From NCBI GenBank assembly GCA_964344765.1, contig CAYFOM010000061.1, positions 1 to 16,144 on the forward strand: a stretch of DNA of 16,144 nt, in the 5' to 3' direction. Origin of the DNA: JACNIZ01 sp964344765. Lineage in GTDB: Bacteria; Planctomycetota; UBA1135. This document shows positions 1 to 6,746 of the stretch, one piece after another; positions within the stretch are counted from its first letter, which is position 1, and every line of letters starts with the position of its first letter. Under the pieces are notes generated by a model. It saw nothing but the letters and a program-made list of their open reading frames with translations, ran no database searches and was not told the DNA's origin. The translations under genes were made by a program, and so were the position numbers.

Positions 1-63
1 TTCCATGAGCAGGTAGGTTTTTCCAGTTTCCCATTCATCGCTGGTTTCCACCAACATTGCCAT
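1..63 (-). CDS. 5' end of an unidentified protein, partial
   Basis: On the minus strand an ATG at 63-61 opens a frame that runs off the window edge after 21 codons (MAMLVETSDEWETGKTYLLM...). A GAGG lies six bases before this ATG. An in-frame TAA stands just upstream at 81-79, so the start is well bounded; a second ATG at 57 is an alternative. The residues look like ordinary protein but are too few to assign a family. The gene would be divergent from the 2-oxoacid oxidoreductase operon starting at 122, with about 58 bases for both promoters. The short length makes this a tentative call. Confidence 0.35.
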   Translation of the reverse strand, partial: MAMLVETSDEWETGKTYLLME

Positions 64-121
64 TCCAGCCCTCAGGGGTTAACTACTGGCAGGCCGGCGA
101 GGGCCGGTCTGGGAGTACTTC

Positions 122-2473
122 ATGGAAATTCGTTTACATGGACGTGGCGGCCAGGGCGGCGTGACTTGCGCCAAGATTTTGGCGGCGGCGTATGCCAAGT
201 TGGGCAAGAGTGTGCAGACCTTTGGCGACTATGCTTCAGAACGGAGCGGGGCGCCGATTCGTGCGTATACAAGGGTATCGGATGGTGAGATCACGAACCG
301 CAACAAGGTTTATCACCCCGACAACCTGCTGGTGCTGGATCCGTCGCTGATGGGATCGGATGTGGTCACCGGCCTTGCAGCCGGCGGCATGCTGGTTGTA
401 AATACACCCACTCCGTTGGACCACGCCGGATCGATTTATGCGCCGTTCCAGGTGGCCTCGGTCGACGCGACCGGAATTGCCCGAAAGCATGGCATCGGCA
501 CGCGTTCGGTTGTGATTGTAAATACAACCATCGCCGGGGCCTACGCCAAGGTCATGGGCATGGATTTGAAGCTGCTGGAGGAGGTTTACAAGGACCTCGG
601 CTTTAGTTCTAACTTCCCGGCAGCAAAGGAGGCCTTTGAACGGGTGGTTTTGAGCCCGGTCCAGCAGGTCGAAGGCCAAACGGCCGGTGATGCCAACGGG
701 GTTCCCGGTGCGGAAGCCCAAGCCGTCGATCCGTGCACGATGGAGGAACCCGGCGTGCGGCCGCTGATCGAGCACACCGAAGGCGCGCACACCGGTTTGA
801 AGACCGGATCCTGGCGCACCCAAATGCCGGTTTACGTGCAAAACCTGGCACCTTGTTCCGCATGGTGCCCAGCAGGTAACGACGCGATCGGTTTTGTCCA
901 AGTCGCCGGTCGAGATGGTGCCGAAGCGGCCTCGCAAATCCTCGGCAAGACCACTCCCCTTGCCGCGACCTGCGGCCGTGTTTGCCCGGCGCCGTGCATG
1001 GAGGGATGCAACCGCGTCGAGCTCGACGGTTCGGTGAACATCCGCGGCTTGGAGCGCTGGATCGCCGACCGCGCGCCGGTGGCCACCGCGCATAAGAAGC
1101 ATCAGGATCATCCGAAGCGCGTCGCCATTTTGGGTGGCGGCCCGGCTGGTTTAAGTGCGGCTTATTACCTTGCGCATGAGGGTCATCACGCGGCGATTTT
1201 TGAGGGTGAAAAGGAATTGGGCGGCGTGTTGCGCACCGGCATTCCGACTTATCGCCTGCCGCGCGAGGTGCTGGACCGCGAGATCCAAGGCATCCTCGAC
1301 CTTGGGGTTGATGTGCACTGCGGTGAGTTCCTCAGCAAGACGCGCATTCAAGAACTGGCACTCGACTTCGACGCGGTGATCGTCGCCACCGGACTGCAGT
1401 GGCTGCGCCCGCTCAGCATTCCCGGCAGCGAGCTCGCCGGGATTCAGCAAGGGATTCACTACCTACATAAGCTGAACTGCGGCACGGCGATGGCCGACGA
1501 CAACGGTGACGTCGACGTTGAGTTGAATGGCACCGTGGTCGTGCTCGGCGGCGGTAACACCGCAATGGACTGCGCGCGTTCGGCGTTGCGCAACGGCGCT
1601 GAAAAAGTGATCGTCGCTTATCGCCGCACCGAGCAGGAAATGCCGGCGATTCGCGAAGAGATTCATGAAGCGCACGAAGAAGGAATTGAATTCCACTTCC
1701 TGCGTCAGCCCATCGCCTTCTTCGGCGACGGCAAAGTACAAGGAATTGAACTCGCCGAATGCGACCTCGGCGAACCCGACGAAAGCGGGCGACGTCGGCC
1801 GGTGGTGTCGGATCGAGTGCAGAAACTCGAATGCAACCACGTGCTGCTGGCGCTCGGTCAAGGAAGCGAATTTTCGATCTTCCCAACCGGCTGGGAACTC
1901 GACGGCGAACGCGTGCATGACGGCAGCGTGCCGATCAACGTTTGGGGTAGCGGCGACCTCGCCACCGGCGACGGCACCGTGACTCACGCCATCGGCAACG
2001 GCCGCCGCGTGGCGACTTTGATCTTGAAAGAGCTCGGTGAAGACATCCAAGTCTTCGAACGCCCGGTTCGCGAAACTGCAGTACCGGCAAGCGTGGTGCG
2101 CATGGATCACTTCGATCGCGCCGAACCGAGCTTCGATCAAAACATTCCGGTCGAGCAACGCTTCATCGCGGTGCGCGGCGCGGATGGCGTCGGCGGTGCG
2201 GTGCTGCCGGAGGTGAATCAAGGAATTCCCGAAGCCACTGCCGAATCCGAACGCTGCTTCTCGTGCGGCCACTGCACCAACTGCGATACCTGCTTGGTGT
2301 ACTGCCCCGAGGGCATCATTCGTCGCCAACCCGAAGGCACCGGAATTGAAAAATGCCCGGTGCACGATCAAGCCGAGTACGGCTACAGCTACGACATCGA
2401 TTTGACTTACTGCAAAGGCTGCGGCATTTGCGTCACCGAGTGCCCGCGCGGCGCCATTGAAATGAAAGCCTGA
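122..2473 (+). CDS. Fused 2-oxoacid:acceptor oxidoreductase gamma / GltD-like NAD(P)H-FAD oxidoreductase / 4Fe-4S delta
   Basis: A 783-residue fusion. Residues 1 to about 185 are a pyruvate:ferredoxin oxidoreductase gamma domain (HGRGGQGGVTCAK start, then YASERSGAPIRAY). After a linker, residues about 240-315 carry the Cys-rich N-terminal segment of glutamate-synthase-small-subunit-type oxidoreductases (PCSAWCPAGND, then TCGRVCPAPCMEGCNR). A GGGPAGLSAAYYL FAD motif sits near residue 334. A GGGNTAMD NAD(P)-binding motif followed by YRR sits near 472. The GltD-type C-terminal FAD segment reads GSGDLATGDGTVTHAIGNGRR. Residues about 710-783 are a two-cluster ferredoxin (delta) domain with CFSCGHCTNCDTCLVYCP and CKGCGICVTECP. 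The inferred role is passing electrons between the TPP enzyme's Fe-S chain and NAD(P)H. GGGAG at 111-115 supports the ATG at 122. It is the first gene of the operon, and its stop overlaps the alpha-subunit start by one base. Separate genes are the usual arrangement, so the triple fusion is notable. Confidence 0.93.
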   Translation: MEIRLHGRGGQGGVTCAKILAAAYAKLGKSVQTFGDYASERSGAPIRAYTRVSDGEITNRNKVYHPDNLLVLDPSLMGSDVVTGLAAGGMLVVNTPTPLDHAGSIYAPFQVASVDATGIARKHGIGTRSVVIVNTTIAGAYAKVMGMDLKLLEEVYKDLGFSSNFPAAKEAFERVVLSPVQQVEGQTAGDANGVPGAEAQAVDPCTMEEPGVRPLIEHTEGAHTGLKTGSWRTQMPVYVQNLAPCSAWCPAGNDAIGFVQVAGRDGAEAASQILGKTTPLAATCGRVCPAPCMEGCNRVELDGSVNIRGLERWIADRAPVATAHKKHQDHPKRVAILGGGPAGLSAAYYLAHEGHHAAIFEGEKELGGVLRTGIPTYRLPREVLDREIQGILDLGVDVHCGEFLSKTRIQELALDFDAVIVATGLQWLRPLSIPGSELAGIQQGIHYLHKLNCGTAMADDNGDVDVELNGTVVVLGGGNTAMDCARSALRNGAEKVIVAYRRTEQEMPAIREEIHEAHEEGIEFHFLRQPIAFFGDGKVQGIELAECDLGEPDESGRRRPVVSDRVQKLECNHVLLALGQGSEFSIFPTGWELDGERVHDGSVPINVWGSGDLATGDGTVTHAIGNGRRVATLILKELGEDIQVFERPVRETAVPASVVRMDHFDRAEPSFDQNIPVEQRFIAVRGADGVGGAVLPEVNQGIPEATAESERCFSCGHCTNCDTCLVYCPEGIIRRQPEGTGIEKCPVHDQAEYGYSYDIDLTYCKGCGICVTECPRGAIEMKA

Positions 2474-3630
2474 TGAGTACCGAACTAATTAGTGCGAATC
2501 ACGCGGCGGCTAAAGCTGCAACCCTGGCCGGGCGCGCCAATCGAAACGCGCGCGGTTTCGGCGGCGGCGTTTACCCGATTACTCCGCAGTCGGAATGCAT
2601 TGAGCTGCTGTGCAAGCAGGAGTTCGACAAAGGCGCGGTGGTGCGCGTGGAAAGCGAGCACAGTGCGATGGCGGTTTGCATCGGCATGTCGTTTAGTGGT
2701 GCGCGTTCGTTTACTGCGTCGGCGTCGAACGGCTTGGCTTACATGGCCGAAAACGTTTTTGCCGCGGCGTTTTTCCGCCTGCCGATCGTGATGATGGCGG
2801 TGAACCGCACGCTGGGTCCGCCGTGGAACATTTGGGTGGATCACGGCGACACGTTGATGTTGCGCGACTCGGGATGGCTGCAGATTTACTGCGAAGACAA
2901 TCAAGAAGTCGCCGACACCGTGTTGATGTCGTATCGGTTGGCTGAAGATCATCGCGTGTTGTTACCGGCGATGGTTTGCCAGGATGCGTTTGTGCTCTCG
3001 CACACGATGATGCTGACCGACATTCCCGAGCAAGCGCAGGTCGATGAGTTCCTGCCCGACTTGGACTTGCCGCACGCAATCAAACACGCGCCGATCACGA
3101 TGGGCGGCTTGGATTTCCCGCACGAAACCGAAAGCCACCGTCGCGATCATTACGAAGCCATGCAACATGTGCCGGCGGTGTACGCGGAGATGCAGGATGA
3201 ATTTGAACGCATCTTCGGACGTCGGCCGGCCGATCGGGTAGTGCCTTACCGCATGGATGATGCCGACATCGTGTTGGTGTCGATGGGCACGACCGCTTCG
3301 ACTTCACGCGTCGTGGTCGACGCCGCACGCGAACAAGGACTCAAAGTCGGATCTCTGCGCGTGCGCATGTTCCGGCCATTCCCCGAAGACCTGCTGCGAG
3401 AACACCTCAGCGGACGCGAACGCATTGCGGTGATGGACCGCGACGTCTGCCCGGGTTTGGGTGGAATTTTGTGGGGCGAAGTCCGCGGCGTGGTGCCGGA
3501 TGGACTGATGCAGGGATACATGGTTGGCGTCGGCGGCGGCGATGTGCAGCCGAAGCACATTCAAGACGTGTTGGATGACTTGATGGCGCTCGATGCGCCT
3601 TGTACTCCGAAGATCATGGAGGTGGCATGA
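2473..3630 (+). CDS. porA: 2-oxoacid (probably pyruvate):acceptor oxidoreductase alpha subunit
   Basis: A 385-residue alpha subunit of the pyruvate/2-oxoacid:ferredoxin oxidoreductase family. In this family it binds the TPP pyrimidine side and contributes to the substrate site. Visible signatures are GGVYPITPQSECIE near residue 31, VESEHSAMAVCIGMSFSGAR (the Glu expected to activate TPP lies in this segment), FTASASNGLAYMAE, and a C-terminal transketolase-like domain with LRVRMFRPFPEDLLREHL. The ATG overlaps the preceding TGA by one base (TGATG), and the beta subunit follows directly, so the three genes are almost certainly co-translated. Length is normal for an alpha subunit of a multi-subunit enzyme. 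The exact substrate (pyruvate, 2-oxoisovalerate or 2-oxoglutarate) cannot be read from the sequence; pyruvate is the default guess. Confidence 0.93.
   Translation: MSTELISANHAAAKAATLAGRANRNARGFGGGVYPITPQSECIELLCKQEFDKGAVVRVESEHSAMAVCIGMSFSGARSFTASASNGLAYMAENVFAAAFFRLPIVMMAVNRTLGPPWNIWVDHGDTLMLRDSGWLQIYCEDNQEVADTVLMSYRLAEDHRVLLPAMVCQDAFVLSHTMMLTDIPEQAQVDEFLPDLDLPHAIKHAPITMGGLDFPHETESHRRDHYEAMQHVPAVYAEMQDEFERIFGRRPADRVVPYRMDDADIVLVSMGTTASTSRVVVDAAREQGLKVGSLRVRMFRPFPEDLLREHLSGRERIAVMDRDVCPGLGGILWGEVRGVVPDGLMQGYMVGVGGGDVQPKHIQDVLDDLMALDAPCTPKIMEVA
3618..3622 (+). promoter_or_regulatory. Ribosome binding site of the beta-subunit gene
   Basis: GGAGG lies inside the last codons of the alpha-subunit gene. 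It is seven bases before the ATG at 3630 and four before the ATG at 3627, so it argues for 3630 (or 3627) and against the upstream in-frame TTG at 3600. It is one of the clearer Shine-Dalgarno sequences in this window. Confidence 0.7.
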
Positions 3631-4541
3631 TGAAAGAACAACCTCTGCTCTGTGGTTTAGCGCAAAGCACTGACGACCGTACCGAACCGATTTTGCGTTC
3701 GGGTAATTCCAACTGCGGTGGTTGCGGCATGTCGAATGGTTTGAACATGCTGAGCCGCGCCGCCGGTACGCAAAACGTGCAAGTAGTGATTCCGGCGTGT
3801 TGCGGAATCGTGACTGCGGGTGCCTATCCGTATTCCGCATTCGGCGCGCCGGTGGTGGCGTCGACCTTCGCGTCTTCGGCGGCGGTGGCGTCGGGCTTGT
3901 CACAAATCGCCAACATCAACGGCGACGATACGCGCGTGATTTGCTGGGCCGGCGATGGCGGAACTTACGACATCGGCATGGCGACTTTATCGGCGGCGGC
4001 CGAGCGCAATGAAGATGTGCTTTACATCTGCTACGACAACGAAATTTACGGCAACACCGGCGGTCAAAGGTCGTCGGCAACTCCGGCCGGTGCGTACACC
4101 ACGACTACGCCGGCCGGCAAGGACATCGACAAAAAGGATGTCATGGGAATCATGGCGGCGCACCGCGTGCCGTATTGCGCAACCATTTCGCTCGCCGATC
4201 CCACCGACGGCCACCGCAAGATGCAGCGCGCGCTGAACACGCGCGGCTTCCGTTTCTTGCACCTACTTTCGCCGTGCCCGACCGGATGGAAGTCGGAGCC
4301 GGCCGAAGGCATCGACCTGGTGCGACTTGCAATTCGCAGCGGGCTGTACCCCATTTACGAAGTTGTGAATGGATTTGATTACACCATTAACGAAGACCCC
4401 GACCTCAGCCGCGAGGCGTTGGAGCAGTACTTCAAACTGCAAGGCCGCTTCCGCAAAGCCGCGATTGATCTGGATCAAATTCATGAAATGATCCAGCGCA
4501 ACTGGGCCCGACTGAGGTTGCATGCCACTGAAAAGGTATGA
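3630..4541 (+). CDS. porB: 2-oxoacid (probably pyruvate):acceptor oxidoreductase beta subunit, TPP- and 4Fe-4S-binding
   Basis: About 303 residues. The TPP/Mg motif begins with GDGGTYDIG near residue 108 and closes with YDNEIYGNTGGQ. Four cysteines expected to hold the proximal 4Fe-4S cluster are visible: the NCGGCG pair (29 and 32), the CCG segment near 57, and LSPCPTGW near 215. Together with the alpha subunit it would decarboxylate a 2-oxoacid and form an acyl-CoA, passing electrons to the delta/GltD fusion encoded by the first gene. The start was chosen at the second ATG of ATGATG because GGAGG is seven bases upstream; the ATG at 3627 would add one Met. It overlaps the alpha gene by one base and the next gene by four (ATGA). 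Confidence 0.93.
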   Translation: MKEQPLLCGLAQSTDDRTEPILRSGNSNCGGCGMSNGLNMLSRAAGTQNVQVVIPACCGIVTAGAYPYSAFGAPVVASTFASSAAVASGLSQIANINGDDTRVICWAGDGGTYDIGMATLSAAAERNEDVLYICYDNEIYGNTGGQRSSATPAGAYTTTTPAGKDIDKKDVMGIMAAHRVPYCATISLADPTDGHRKMQRALNTRGFRFLHLLSPCPTGWKSEPAEGIDLVRLAIRSGLYPIYEVVNGFDYTINEDPDLSREALEQYFKLQGRFRKAAIDLDQIHEMIQRNWARLRLHATEKV

Positions 4542-4801
4542 CCGAAAACCCGTCACCCGATCCCAATAAGAAAAAAGCCGACGCCCCCGCTAACACCGAG
4601 CAGTGCACCTGCGATGAGGTCCGGTGCCATCGCTTGGAGCGTGACTTGCCGGTGGATGAGCACTATGAATGCTCTTACTGCTTAGGCTCTAAGGAAGCGA
4701 TCCAGCGCGGCGATCACAAGGAGTTTTGTGATTACCAGAAAGGGAAGGATCCGATTCACTTTGGATTCCCTGAGGACACGTCGCGTCACGAGCGCGGCTG
4801 A
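4538..4801 (+). CDS. Small Cys-rich protein, probable metal or Fe-S binding, unknown function
   Basis: An 87-residue protein with an N-terminal polar tail (residues 1-20) and a compact region with six cysteines: CTC at 23-25, C30 followed by His31, CSYC at 45-48, and C64. The spacing suggests one or two zinc or iron-sulfur sites, but no named domain is recognised. The end (DPIHFGFPEDTSRHERG) looks conserved-protein-like and rich in charge. Its ATG overlaps the beta-subunit TGA by four bases, so it is translationally coupled to the oxidoreductase operon and may be an accessory, assembly or electron-transfer partner. That role is inferred from context only. Its last 16 bases overlap the 3' end of the convergent membrane-protein gene. 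Confidence 0.85.
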   Translation: MTENPSPDPNKKKADAPANTEQCTCDEVRCHRLERDLPVDEHYECSYCLGSKEAIQRGDHKEFCDYQKGKDPIHFGFPEDTSRHERG

Positions 4802-5184
4802 AGCTCGCTTTCTTTGGGAAGGCGATAAAGCAGGATGGAAATGATTCCTGCTTGGATGACGGATGCACCTTGTATCCACACCCAGGGGTACCAGTTCGCG
4901 TGGAATGCGTAAATCAGGAAAAGCGCTGCGACCCAAACGCCCCACATCACCAAGAACGGAAGCACTAATATCCCGAATTCGGGTGCCAGAGTTCGGACTC
5001 CGAGACAAGCGATGAGAAAGGCTTGAAAGTAGTAAAAGAAGCTCCAGTAGCCATCCTCGTATAGGTCCCAGTTCTCTTCGTAAATCTGCTCAGAAACGCG
5101 CGAATCGGAAATTAGCAGAATCGCGACCAGGGTTGATAAGGCGACAAGCCAAAGTGCGCCGGTAGAGAGCTGCCTTAGGTTCAT
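4786..5184 (-). CDS. Small four-helix integral membrane protein, unknown function
   Basis: About 132 residues with four hydrophobic stretches: GALWLVALSTLVAILLIS near the start, FFYYFQAFLIACLGVRTLA, FGILVLPFLVMWGVWVAALF, and a last one around WVWIQGASVIQAGIISILLY. An acidic loop (EQIYEENWDLYEDGYW) lies between the first two. No family is recognised. The ATG at 5184 was chosen over an in-frame TTG at 5190; no strong Shine-Dalgarno sequence is seen for either. The gene is convergent with the Cys-rich protein and overlaps its end by 16 bases. It starts about 100 bases from the + strand unit beginning at 5292. That intergenic stretch shows no promoter I could defend. Confidence 0.7.
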   Translation of the reverse strand: MNLRQLSTGALWLVALSTLVAILLISDSRVSEQIYEENWDLYEDGYWSFFYYFQAFLIACLGVRTLAPEFGILVLPFLVMWGVWVAALFLIYAFHANWYPWVWIQGASVIQAGIISILLYRLPKESELQPRS

Positions 5185-5291
5185 CAGCAACCAGCTTAAT
5201 TCAAGAAGCGCCGTAGCGGAACAGAATTTGCCGTGATCGACGTGGCGCGGCGGCAGCGCAAATACGCCTAATTTCGTCCGCTAGTAGAAAC

Positions 5292-5831
5292 ATGAACCTT
5301 TGGAACGCGTCCTTATCCGCCCTACTGTTGGCAGCTTGCCCTACTCAACTCATCGCTCAAGAAAACCCGGTCGACGTCGACGTGGTCACTCAATCGGAGT
5401 TAGTTGGGCAATACATTGATTATGGTGGTTGGTTTGCGCAACGGCTCTACCTCAATCCGGATGGCTGCTTTGCCGGACGCAATCGCGGTTGAGTCCACAA
5501 CGTCTTGGAAAGTGGCCGTTGGCTGCTTCTCGGCACGCGAGTTTTTCTCATTGGCAACCCGTTCAGATCTTGGCCGAATATTTCGCACTACAGCCGCTTT
5601 CATGGCCTCAAGGTCAAGAGATTGAAGGGGGAATATTTTTTCGAAAGTCCACGCGGCCGAATCTTGGCACCCGACAGTTTGCGTTGGGAATTTTGGGAGC
5701 CGATGATCCCAACTGTAGGCGCAATGCCACCTAGCACTCCAACATTGCCGGTCGTGCCGCCGCTGCCAACTCCACCTCCACCTCCACCGTGGATTCAGCC
5801 AAGTCCTACCAATCCAGACCAAACGAAGTAG
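5292..5831 (+). pseudogene. Small exported protein with Pro-rich tail, interrupted by in-frame TGA
   Basis: A single frame runs from the ATG at 5292 to the TAG at 5829-5831, except for one TGA at 5490-5492 (codon 67 of 179). The start encodes a signal peptide with a possible lipobox (LLLAAC, Cys16) or a signal peptidase I site near IAQ/EN. It is followed by LVGQYIDYGGWFAQRLYLNPDGCF. After the TGA the frame continues with LESGRWLLLGTRVFLIGN and ends in a Pro-rich tail with a run of six prolines. The two halves together resemble a small beta-rich domain, with an L-x-L-x-x-DG-x-F strand then SG-x-W. That makes one broken gene more likely than two. A single transition from TGG or CGA would explain the stop. 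Alternatives are a sequencing error, or a truly truncated 66-residue product. The esterase gene begins three bases downstream. Confidence 0.6.
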
Positions 5832-5834
5832 GAT

Positions 5835-6737
5835 GTGGTGGCTTTGGTCAGTGTCCGCGCCCGCATTTTGAGAGTCTTCATCCGCGTCGTCGTTCGGCGA
5901 CGGCACTGGGGCGACGGCGTCAAGTTGGTGAAGCGGGCGCGTCGGCTTTTTGGGTTGATGAAATGGGCGCGGCTGCCGGCCGGTAAGGGATTGGAGCTGC
6001 GAGCGTGGCGCTTGGATCACTTGACCGGCGACGACATTGGTTCGGCCGATTCGGATGTGGTCATGCTCTATTTACACGGCGGCGGATACGTCGGATGTTC
6101 GCCGGTGACGCATCGGCCGATCACGCAGACGTTGGCGAAGTTGATTCCGGCGCGTGTGATTGCACCGGATTATCGGCTGGCGCCGGAGCATCCTTTTCCG
6201 GCCGCGGTGGAAGACGCAGTTGCCACCTATCAATGGATTTTGGATCAAGGTGTTGCGCCGGAGCGCATTCGCGTCGCCGGTGATTCGGCGGGTGGTGGAT
6301 TGACCCTTGCGTTGATGTTGAGGCTGAAGGAGCTGCAAAAACCGCTGCCGGCGAAGTTGTATTTACTGTCGCCGTGGACCGATCTGACCGGCAGTTGTGA
6401 ATCGGTCTACACCAACGACGGCAAGTGCGCGATGTTCCGCGCCGACAACCTGGATGGATTTGCGCAGCATTACACGCCGCGGGAAAACCGAAGCAACCCG
6501 CTGGTGTCACCCTTGTTCGGCGACCTGACCGGTCTACCGCCGATGTTTATCCAGGTCGATGAATCCGAAGTGCTGCTCGACGACTCGCGTGTGCTGCATG
6601 AGAAAGCGCTGGAAGCCGGGGTCGACTCAACCATCGAAATTCACCAAGGTATGGTGCACGTGTGGCAGATTTACGTCGGCATGATTCCGGAAGCCAAGCA
6701 GTCGCTGCAAACGGCGGCCGCATTTTTGCGGTTATGA
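5835..6737 (+). CDS. Alpha/beta hydrolase, hormone-sensitive-lipase family esterase
   Basis: About 300 residues of the HSL-type carboxylesterase family, expected to hydrolyse short acyl esters. The oxyanion-hole motif HGGG starts at His81, followed later by DYRLAPEHPFPAAVEDA. The nucleophile is Ser151 in GDSAGG. The acid is most likely Asp249 or Asp250 in EVLLDDS, and the base is His275 in GMVHVWQ. The basic N-terminus (RARILRVFIRVVVRRRHWGD) is typical of this subfamily's cap region and is not a clear signal peptide, so a cytoplasmic location is likely. The start is a GTG at 5835 or 5838; the nearby ATG at 5833 is out of frame. The gene is three bases after the broken exported-protein gene and nine before the sulfatase, so it is probably in one transcription unit. 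The natural substrate is unknown; deacetylation or de-esterification of a polymer would fit the neighbouring sulfatase. Confidence 0.9.
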   Translation: MVALVSVRARILRVFIRVVVRRRHWGDGVKLVKRARRLFGLMKWARLPAGKGLELRAWRLDHLTGDDIGSADSDVVMLYLHGGGYVGCSPVTHRPITQTLAKLIPARVIAPDYRLAPEHPFPAAVEDAVATYQWILDQGVAPERIRVAGDSAGGGLTLALMLRLKELQKPLPAKLYLLSPWTDLTGSCESVYTNDGKCAMFRADNLDGFAQHYTPRENRSNPLVSPLFGDLTGLPPMFIQVDESEVLLDDSRVLHEKALEAGVDSTIEIHQGMVHVWQIYVGMIPEAKQSLQTAAAFLRL

Positions 6738-6746
6738 TCGACGGCA

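Noticed and set aside
236..1111. Long antisense open frame (about 290 codons) inside the fusion gene
   Set aside because: It is a mirror of a strongly coding + strand gene with codon bias that leaves antisense frames open. It has no recognisable domain and is full of Arg and His.
1681..2232. Repeated GGAATTGAA-type words in the fusion gene
   Set aside because: They are Gly-Ile-Glu type codon pairs in frame at irregular spacing; this is codon-pair preference, not a DNA repeat.
1463..2371. Second long antisense open frame (about 300 codons) in the same gene
   Set aside because: Same reason: a shadow of the NAD(P)-binding and ferredoxin region, with no motif of its own.
5833..5871. Tiny Trp-rich open frame MWWLWSVSAPAF overlapping the esterase start, resembling an attenuator leader
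   Set aside because: It lies within the esterase coding region in another frame, no attenuator hairpin or biosynthetic gene follows, and the Trp codons arise from the GTGGTGGCT bases that encode the esterase.
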